Shown here: positions 52,383 through 60,900 of the stretch, piece by piece
How the letters are laid out: the number at the start of each line of letters is the position of its first letter
Numbering within the stretch: position 1 is the stretch's first letter
Source of the DNA: Wolfiporia cocos
Lineage: Eukaryota > Basidiomycota > Agaricomycetes > Polyporales > Phaeolaceae
NCBI GenBank assembly: GCA_029448655.1
Contig: JACCLO010000008.1
Span: forward strand, 3,162,001 to 3,226,000
DNA: 64,000 bases
Direction of reading: 5' to 3'
The notes under the pieces: generated by a model
Told to the model about the DNA's origin: nothing
The model's input: only the letters and a program-made list of their open reading frames with translations
The model's database searches: none
Program-made: the position numbers and the translations under genes

Positions 52383-52988
52383 TGTCACAAGAAAGTGAGT
52401 ATTGCCTCATTTCCTCTTATATAGGCCAAATACATGGCATGTCCCTACGATACAGGCCCAAGGGCACCCTTAAAAAAGCCCTTAAAGGCTTGTAGCCACC
52501 CTCACGCCCCTTACTGGACGCATAGGGCCTTAGGTACACGGTCAAAAGGTAGACACATGACCAAGACGCATAGACAGGTGACCGCGTAACGGCACATGAT
52601 CTACAATGACTAGCACCCAGCACCTGACAAGGTGTCTGGGGGCATATGAGTTCACAAGGTCTCATTACTGGGGCCTTGGTTACCATCATATCAGCCCAGG
52701 CTTGATGCCAGGCTATGACCCAGTCTTGTGCCCCAGCCTCCAGGCAATAATGGGCGCACAGACCATGTCTTGAGGGCAGGTAGTTACAGAGTAGTTACCT
52801 GGTCCTTCATGTATATAAGCCTTTGTCTGAAGTCCCTAGGACTTCAGACTATGATTGTCATTTGGACCCAGAAGGTCCCTTGATCCTCTCCGCTTGTGAG
52901 CCCCACTACTGCTTCTTAGATACTACCTAGAAGGCGGCTTCTACCCCGTACAGTATACCATACAGATGGCGAATCCATACATCTGTCA
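52383..52988 (+). repeat. Probable solo LTR, boundaries uncertain
   Basis: Begins TGTCACAAGA and may end CATCTGTCA. Contains tgtatataagcc followed by the inverted pair ctgaagtccctaggacttcag, the same promoter-proximal layout as the LTRs at 32714 and 53529. No matching target duplication was found. Confidence 0.45.
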
Positions 52989-53080
52989 GAAACACGAACA
53001 CAACCACCCATGTCAAATAGACCAAAACCTGTGCAAGGTAATTGCTGGGCGTGGGGACACGCAGCTAGAAGAGGGGGTAC
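52989..53080 (+). other. Remnant of an internal end with polypurine tract
   Basis: The last bases, agaagagggggtac, abut an LTR start and match the G polypurine tract type, so this is probably the 3' end of a lost internal domain. Confidence 0.5.
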
Positions 53081-53462
53081 TGTCACAAGCCGATTTCTTT
53101 TGCCTAGCCAGCGACTAGTGACTAGAGCCTAAACCCTTATCTTATCTAAGCGCGCACCTAAGCAGTCACGTGCAAGGACCACGATCACCCTATCACGTGC
53201 AACCAGACCCCCGGACACTCTGTGCCGTGTAACTACACCCATTATAGGGTTATCTACATTATCTCGGACTATCAGCTTATGTAATAGCTATACAGTAGCC
53301 AAACATGTACAAACAGTAGAACAGCATATATACTGGCCGACGAGCAGGGTAGCACCCCAGACTCGTCTTGGCCTTATACGCCTTGAGTAACCTCAGATCA
53401 GGAATATGCTTTCACGCGAGTCATATTCCCCTGAGTAGTTGGTTGAAGTGTTGCTTGTGTCA
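53081..53462 (+). repeat. G-related LTR (plus orientation)
   Basis: 382 bp, TGTCACAAGCCG to GCTTGTGTCA. TATATA box near 53324, then agactcgtctt (about 53370), a variant of the G self-primer. The preceding polypurine tract suggests a 3' LTR of a truncated element. Confidence 0.7.
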
Positions 53463-53528
53463 GGGGTAGCCTCAGACGTCACCAGTATATATACATGCAG
53501 TCAGACCCTGACTACCTAACCACCTTGC

Positions 53529-54000
53529 TGTCACAGTTTTTGTGGCATAAGGCTAATTGCCAGACCCCGGGTTCGAACCTGGTCACCCTTGTTGTACGTC
53601 ACCTGACATGCGCTCCCCTGTAGCATAGTGGTTGGTTGCTACTTGGTACTTACTATAGGTCACATGGACATTGCGTAGTTAGTCGTTAGCTTAGTCATGA
53701 TTGGCGCTGCGCGCGGGCAGTGCACAGGCCACCTTTAGGGTGGTCAGCACTCATAATAGTTAGCGCTTACTTCATGTATATAACTACGCCGTCTGAGGTC
53801 TTACAACCTCAGACTGTTTATTGTAACTTTGGGGCGTGTCCCACTTGCTTCACTGCTGCGCGTGCTTGTCTGATGGCTCGCCCTCAGTAACCCTCTGTCT
53901 TCGGTCGCCTACCCTGATGGTGCGCCCTCAGTATGCCCCTGCCTCTATGGCAGTTACCCTAGACATGGAGACTTGTACGTTCAGCCGTAAGTCTGTGTCA
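53529..54000 (+). repeat. Solo LTR with tRNA-box-like motifs
   Basis: 472 bp, TGTCACAG to TCTGTGTCA, perfect target duplication cttgc (53524-53528, 54001-54005). tgtatataac then ctgaggtcttacaacctcag. Near its start are the palindromic ggttcgaacc (53570-53579) and tagcatagtggttgg (about 53621); the relative at 32714 has weaker versions. Confidence 0.88.
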
Positions 54001-54211
54001 CTTGCCCTAAAGGTGCGGTCTGTGCGCAGTAGGTCATGTGCTACTGTGACGCTGCTACCTAGAACTGTTAAAGCTACTGACCATAGAAATAGCAAGATAA
54101 GATCAAGATTTATCTACCCATGCACATGCTGTCCAACGAGCGGCTAAAAGGCCCTGAAAACCGGTATTTTGAGGCAAAATAAATAAGGGGAATTAACACC
54201 ACAATTTCTTG

Positions 54212-54769
54212 TGACAACAACCCGTAGGGGCTCTACAACATCCCTCACTATGGATTGCAAGGCGCCACTGCATGCATGGCTAACTCCCTGCACCCTTGCT
54301 ACCTCCATGTCTGCTCCCTAGATACCGTACAGACCACCTGACCTAGTAGATAAGCGCTCCAGGGTAGCGTGCACTGCTGCTCACTCACATGATGGTCACT
54401 CACTTAGTTACTTGTGGTGTTATATCACGGCCACCTGTAGCACCACCTCTGTTGTATGCACAGACCCAGACTTTAGGGCATACCACTAGCGCTGTACACA
54501 CCTGTATATAAGTAGACAGCAGATGGGGCTTACTCCCCATCTTTAGGATTTTTGGCAATAGGGCTTAGGCCCCTGTCTTTCAACCTCTCTGTGTGCACTG
54601 GTCAACACCGCCCCTTGTTCCCTCTCATCTGACTTGACTGAGGTGTATCTCAGCTTATAAGGCACTTAGGCACCTGAAGGCTCAGCGCTGCACACTGCTC
54701 TAGCTGGACGCTAGGCCATAGAGGATTCCCGGCTGCACTGGTTGCACTGACGTTGTGAGTCTGTGTCAC
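54212..54769 (+). repeat. Probable LTR related to the solo LTR at 31223
   Basis: TGTGACAAC... to GTCTGTGTCA, with tgtatataagtag and cctgacctagtagat shared with 31223-31719. No target duplication recognised, so boundaries are tentative. Confidence 0.5.
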
Positions 54770-55235
54770 TGATCTCCCAAACATATATTTGGACAAAAGC
54801 CACACAGAAACTAAGTTTGCTTCTTTTATACTTCACGGAAGCATTCCTGAGAATATCAGAACCACCTATACATTCCAGAAAGCATTTCAGACAACTTTAA
54901 CTCAATTACACTTCAGGGATCAGTAGATACACATGGTTACCACCCATTGCAGATCCCCAGCCATATCACACATGCTAAAACTCACAGAAACCCTTGACAA
55001 AGGTCTAACGAAGTCTATTAGCTCTAGTTCACTACTCAGACACCGCTAAACCATTACAGGTATGCAAGACACATAGGTACACACACAGATTCATGTATAT
55101 ATAGTAAAACCCACCAAGTCTGATCCTCAGCTTGGCTTTAATCAAGTATATCCTCCTCAGTTCCTCTTGCATCTGGGCATCAGTCTGATAACATGCAGCT
55201 GCCATTACTGGCATCTAGCACCTTTGTAGTCAAGG
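54770..55235. other. Unassigned sequence left of element E
   Basis: AT-rich, no domain-bearing frame or repeat partner in the window. Confidence 0.4.
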
Positions 55236-55944
55236 TGTTACGGTTATTTTTAATTTTTCGAGTATCGACAGAACTCACCATTGGACGAATACGATACAGG
55301 GACTTGTTGCGCAACCAACTCCCCTGGCTACTCGTGACTCTACTGGGCGCATCCCCAGTTGCACTAGTCTATAGAACGCATTTCATCGCTGGCAGATCCA
55401 ACTCTGCCACCGTTTCATGTTCATCGTTTATTAGTTGACAGATGGCGTTCAACCGCCATCATTCCTATCTATCGTCTCAGATATATCACTACATACTTAT
55501 CAAACGTTTGGTACTATAGCGTAGATAGTAGCGGTGACATCTGGGACAGGCTTGACCCCTGAAAGCTAACGTAGTATATAAACTCATGTACTTACTGTCG
55601 AGGCTCTTCAGCTCGACCTTGTTGTATAAACAAGAAGTCTTATACTCGTTCTCAAACGTAGGAAACTACGCTCAGTATTTCTCACTCGAGCAACCGAACG
55701 ACTAAGTCCTCGAAGTGCACACTGACTTCTCGGACTTAGGCGAGTCTTATATTCTATTCGACTCGCACCTGAACAGATTATATCCTCTAACGCGTATTGG
55801 ATATTAACCGATCTCCTAAGAACTTCACTTAGGACCCGAAGGCATCTAACGAGTATTTGCCTTGCATACGGCTACGTGCCTACGTGCAGAAGAACGATCT
55901 ATATTCGCGACTCGAATATACGAACGGGTATTCGACCCGTAACA
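55236..55944 (+). repeat. 5' LTR of element E
   Basis: TGTTACGG to CCCGTAACA. TATATAAA near 55576, self-primer segment agctcgacctt at 55610-55620, about 33 nt downstream. Confidence 0.96.
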
Positions 55945-55945
55945 G

Positions 55946-55956
55946 AAGGTCGAGCT
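55946..55956 (+). other. Self-priming primer-binding site of element E
   Basis: aaggtcgagct, exactly complementary to agctcgacctt at 55610-55620; same sequence as in D. Confidence 0.87.
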
Positions 55957-55990
55957 TATCACTCCCTCACCTACCACGGTGTAAGGGCAC

Positions 55991-57838
55991 ATGATATTTG
56001 GACCAGAATTCCCAGCACGACTGATTGAACTCTTGCCCGAGGACATTCAGGGAGTCTACAGACTCAACCGATACGAGTGGACTGACACCATTGGAGCCTT
56101 CCGTAACCGCGGAGGAATTGTTGTCATTCCAAGAGAAGATAGGGCATCGAAGTGGGTAGAAGTATACCCCTCCGCAAGAACGACCGCTTGGGAAATAACG
56201 CGTGAAGCGTTCGAACGATTCGGAGAAATCCCTCCGATGTCAACCGCGACGTTGACCGAAAACGAAACCGAAACCATCAACAGAACCTTCGATGCCGATG
56301 GAAATACGAATCAGCCTTCGGGCGCCACAGGAATGGCAGGAATTGAGCGCATCGGAGATGATGGGAGAAATCCTGGAAACTTTACAGGAACAGATAACAG
56401 CCAGACCGGAGGACAGGACCCTCCAGGATTTATATCTGCTTTTGCGCAGAGTGGGATTGGGCCTATGGCTGGAGGAACAAACCTCTTTGGAAACCCCCCA
56501 CAGAACGCACCCGGAATGGGTAGCGGAGGAAATCCGTCTTGGACTAGCCCAAGCGGAGGAATGGGAATGACAAACCCAGGAACATGGCCTTCAGGCCTAT
56601 TTGGACGAACCTCCGCAGGTACAAGCGGAGGAGGACTGGGAGGAAACTTCGGACTCGGAGGAGGGAATGCCCCCCCTCCTGGAGGACTCGGAGGAGGAAC
56701 CCCCACGAACCCCGGAGGAGGAAACCCTGGAGGGAACCCAGGGAACCCCGGAGGAAACCCAGGAAACCCGGGTGGAGGATACCCGGGAGGAGGAGGACCC
56801 CCGGGAGGCCCTCCACCACCGAATGCGCCGCAGCCTCAACCTCCGGTGCCGAACCCGTATTACCGACCCCCGATGATAAAGATCAATCCCCCAGACGTAT
56901 TTGACGGGGAACGATCCGACATGCAGAACTTCATAAACCAGTGCAATTCCTGGTTTACGATGTACGAAACGTCGTTCCAGAACGACGTTCAGAGAGTGAT
57001 CTTTATCCTCTCTTATATTTCGAACAAGGGGAAAACGGGCCAATGGAAACAGAACTATCACCGGGTTTATACGAACCCCCTGACGAAGCGATTCTTCCCG
57101 CCTAGTCTCGCACAATTCGATGCAGACTTTCAGAAAGCCTTCGGAGCCATCGAAGAGGTACAGAAGGCGCGGAAAAAAATCCTGGAAGTAGCCCAGGATA
57201 GAAAGGACGTCGATGATTATATCACCGAGTTCAACAACTTGGCCGGAAAGGCCCAGTACGATCGATACAGTGCGGACGGAAACGCGTTGCTCATAACCCT
57301 CTTCGAGAAAGGGTTACCCGAACACACGACCCGATACATCATCGGGGTACGGCCGCTGCCGGCGACCATTGACGAATGGCAGTCCGCTGCCTCGTACTAT
57401 GAAAATACGTACAAGATATTCTTGAAACGGGATAAGCCGTTTATCAAGAAGAAGGCTTGGCAAGCCTCGAACCAGAATAACGGACGCACTAGTGCTCCTC
57501 AGACGACCACACCGAAAGATCCGAATGCGATGGATGTAGATCGAATGACCACCCAGGAAAGAGACGATCACATCAAGAAGGGCAAGTGTTTCACCTGCCA
57601 TCAGCCAGGGCATATGTCGCGAGATTGCCCGAAGAAGCCAAGGAAGCCAGCCCGCCCTAGGCGGACTACTCGAAAGACCAAAGAAGAAGAAGCCGAGCAA
57701 GAAGCCCGCATCGAAGAAGTCTCTGAGGAAGAGACTGAGTACATCACCGCTAACAGAGCGGTCACAGCAATTAGGGCTCTGAAAGCCAAGAACCCCGAGC
57801 TCCTAGCACGGCTCGTAGAAGAACAGGATTTTGCCTAG
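55991..57838 (+). CDS. gag: Gag of element E
   Basis: 615 residues. An N-terminal domain as in D (FPARLIELLPEDIQ, YEWTD, WEITREAFERFGE), a long Gly/Pro/Asn-rich low-complexity region (about 100-285), a gag core (PDVFDGERSDMQNFINQCNS near 300, FILSYISNKGKTGQWKQ), one CCHC knuckle CFTCHQPGHMSRDC (about 532), a basic then acidic tail, and a C-terminus (KAKNPELLARLVEEQDF) matching D. The start is the first Met, 46 nt after the LTR. Pol is in the -1 frame, open through the gag end. Confidence 0.95.
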   Translation: MIFGPEFPARLIELLPEDIQGVYRLNRYEWTDTIGAFRNRGGIVVIPREDRASKWVEVYPSARTTAWEITREAFERFGEIPPMSTATLTENETETINRTFDADGNTNQPSGATGMAGIERIGDDGRNPGNFTGTDNSQTGGQDPPGFISAFAQSGIGPMAGGTNLFGNPPQNAPGMGSGGNPSWTSPSGGMGMTNPGTWPSGLFGRTSAGTSGGGLGGNFGLGGGNAPPPGGLGGGTPTNPGGGNPGGNPGNPGGNPGNPGGGYPGGGGPPGGPPPPNAPQPQPPVPNPYYRPPMIKINPPDVFDGERSDMQNFINQCNSWFTMYETSFQNDVQRVIFILSYISNKGKTGQWKQNYHRVYTNPLTKRFFPPSLAQFDADFQKAFGAIEEVQKARKKILEVAQDRKDVDDYITEFNNLAGKAQYDRYSADGNALLITLFEKGLPEHTTRYIIGVRPLPATIDEWQSAASYYENTYKIFLKRDKPFIKKKAWQASNQNNGRTSAPQTTTPKDPNAMDVDRMTTQERDDHIKKGKCFTCHQPGHMSRDCPKKPRKPARPRRTTRKTKEEEAEQEARIEEVSEEETEYITANRAVTAIRALKAKNPELLARLVEEQDFA

Positions 57839-57927
57839 GAGGGAAGCCCACGGTCTTACCCTCCGAAAAAGCAGCACATGTAATTACCTCGTTCGAGAAG
57901 AATCGATCCCTCTTCATCCCGGTAATC

Positions 57928-60900
57928 ATGGCGCTGGCAAAACCCGTGAAGTGCAATGCACTAATTGACTCAGGAGCAATGTCGAACCTGATCCACAGCA
58001 GAGTGGTAGAAAAATACAAGGTGCCCACGCAACCCTTGAAGAACCCGATCATCGTCAAAAACGTTGACGGAACGGAAAACAAAGATGGGCGAATAGACCG
58101 AGAAGCCACCATACTACTACGATATCCGAAGACCCAGAAAACGCGAAAAGTCCGATTCCTCGTAGGATCAATCGGAACAGAAAACATGATTCTAGGGTAT
58201 GGATGGCTAAAAGATGAAAACCCCACAATCGACTGGAAGGACCAAACAGTCGATATACGATCGATACTAGGGGCAGAAGAAAAGAAACAGGAAGCCACAA
58301 TCCGAATGGATACGGTGGAGATGGTAGTTGCCCCAGAAGGAAGAATTCCAACAAGGGGGACCCAAGAAGCTGCGGGGTATGACCTATACGCCGCAGAAGA
58401 AACCGAGATTCCCGCCGGAGGATGGAAACTCGTCTCCACAGGAGTAAAGATGAAGATCCCAAAGGGATCGTATGGAAGGCTGGCCGGACGATCGGGCAAC
58501 ACCCTCAGACACGGATTGGTAGTACAAGCCGGAATCATAGACTCGGACTACCGAGGAGACGTCGGAGCCATTGTCTTCAACTACTCGGACAAAGCGCATA
58601 GAATTATCCCGGGCATGCGAATAGCCCAGATAATTTTCGAACGACACCTCACCCCTGACATCTTAGAGGTCAAAGACCTAGATGAAACAGAACGAGGGGA
58701 GAAAGGGTTCGGATCCACGGACCAGCCAGAAGAAACAGCGCAGCGGCTCTATACTCCCGAAGAGTACGAAGCGATCCGACGCTTCGCGAAAGATAACCCT
58801 AGGATCATAGGGAAGAAAGGGGAAACGCGAAAGAAGTTCCGAACAAAGATACAAATCATCAACGCTGTCAGGAAAGCGCTAACGAAGTCTCAGGAATTCG
58901 CACAGAAAACCCCCGAACGAGAAAGAACGATTGAAGAGATGGTCCCGAAATACCTACTGGACTTCGCCAAGGTGTTTAGTAAGGAATCCGCAGCAGCGTT
59001 CCCCCCATCGAGACCATGGGACCACGCCATCGAATTAAAACCCGATTTCGTGCCGAAAGACTGCAAAGTCTATGCACTCTCACCCAAAGAACAACAGGCG
59101 CTGGACGAATTCCTGAAAGAAAACCTGGCAAAAGGTTTCATAGTCCCTTCAAAATCCCCGATGGCGTCACCATTCTTTTTCGTCCCAAAGAAAGACAGCG
59201 GCCTGCGACCCTGTCAAGATTATCGATATCTGAACGAAGGAACGATAAAGAACGTCTATCCCTTGCCACTGATCTCAGAACTCCTGGAAAAGCTAAAAGG
59301 AGCAAAGGTCTTCACAAAAATGGACCTTAGAGCGGGATACAACAACGTGCGAATCAAAAAGGGGGACGAATGGAAAGCGGCCTTCAAAACAAACCGAGGG
59401 TTGTACGAGCCCACGGTTATGTTTTTCGGATTGTGCAATGCACCCGGGACCTTCCAAGCAATGATGAACGAAATCTTGAAAGAAGAAATCCTCGAAGGAT
59501 GGGTGCTTGTTTATATGGACGACATCCTCATTTTCTCAGAAAACGAGGAAGTACACAAGGAACGGGAACGGCGGATCCTTCAGAGATTGGTGGATAACCA
59601 TCTCTTTGTGAAACCCGAGAAATGCGCCTTCGGTGTCGACAGAGTCGAATTTCTGGGACTAGTCATCACCCCAGGAAATATCCAGATGGACCCAGCGAAA
59701 CTCAATGGGATTAAGGAGTGGCCGACTCCCCGAAATCTCAAAGAAGTCAGATCCTTCCTAGGATTTGCGAACTTTTATCGAAAATTTATCGATCACTACT
59801 CTACGCACGCCCGACCCTTGGTAGACCTCACAAGAACGGTCACGGGGACAGGATTCCAATGGACGGAGAAAGAACAGAAAGCATTCGAATTCATAAAGAA
59901 AGCATTCACGACGGCGCCCGCACTGGGGACACCAGACAAAGAGAAACCGTTCATCCTCGAAACAGACGCATCTCAGTTCGCCACAGGAGCAGTACTGAAA
60001 CAAACGGATGAAACAGGGCGAGAACGGCTGGTGGGATATCTCTCACAATCCCTGACATCAACAGAACGGAACTACGAAATCTACGATCGCGAACTACTCG
60101 GAATAGTCCGAGCATTAGAAGAATGGCGACACCTATTAGAAGGAGCACCGCATCGGATCTTGATCCGAAGCGATCATCAGAACCTGACGTACTGGAGAAG
60201 CGCACAGCGCCTAAATCGGCGACAAGCGAGATGGCATCTATTCCTTTCGCAATTCGACCTGAAATTGCAGCACGTCCCCGGAAGGAAACTAGTCATGGCC
60301 GACACGCTTTCCAGGTTGTACCACCTGGACGAAAGCAACAAAGACAACGAGGGAATCACCATGATTCCAGACGAACTCGTCGTCCACGCAATCCAGATCC
60401 CGATTATCGATCGGATCAAGAACGCCCACGATCGAGATGAATCTGCGGAACAGGCGATCCGCGCCCTGGAAGGAACAGGCGAATTCCCCGCGAGAACCAC
60501 CGCGGATGAATGGCAACAAACAGATGGGATACTGCTCTACAGGGGCAGGATGTACGTGCCGAAGGATGAGGGCCTTCGACGAGACGTCATCTCAAAATAC
60601 CATGACACGATCCCGGCCGGACACCCTGGGATCTGGGGTACAACAGTACAGGTTAAGACCCATTTTTGGTGGCCCGACATGGGAACAATGATAGCGGAAT
60701 ACGTCCGGGGCTGTGCAATCTGTCAACAGATGAAACCTGATAGAAATCCGCTGAAACCCCCTTTGCAGCCAATACCGACACGGGAAGACGCCCTCCCCTT
60801 CTCACAATGCTCGGTCGATTTTGTCACCGACCTGCCAAGAGTCGGAAAGTATGACTCCATGATGGTAATTGTCGACCACGGCCTATCCAAGGCCATCTCT

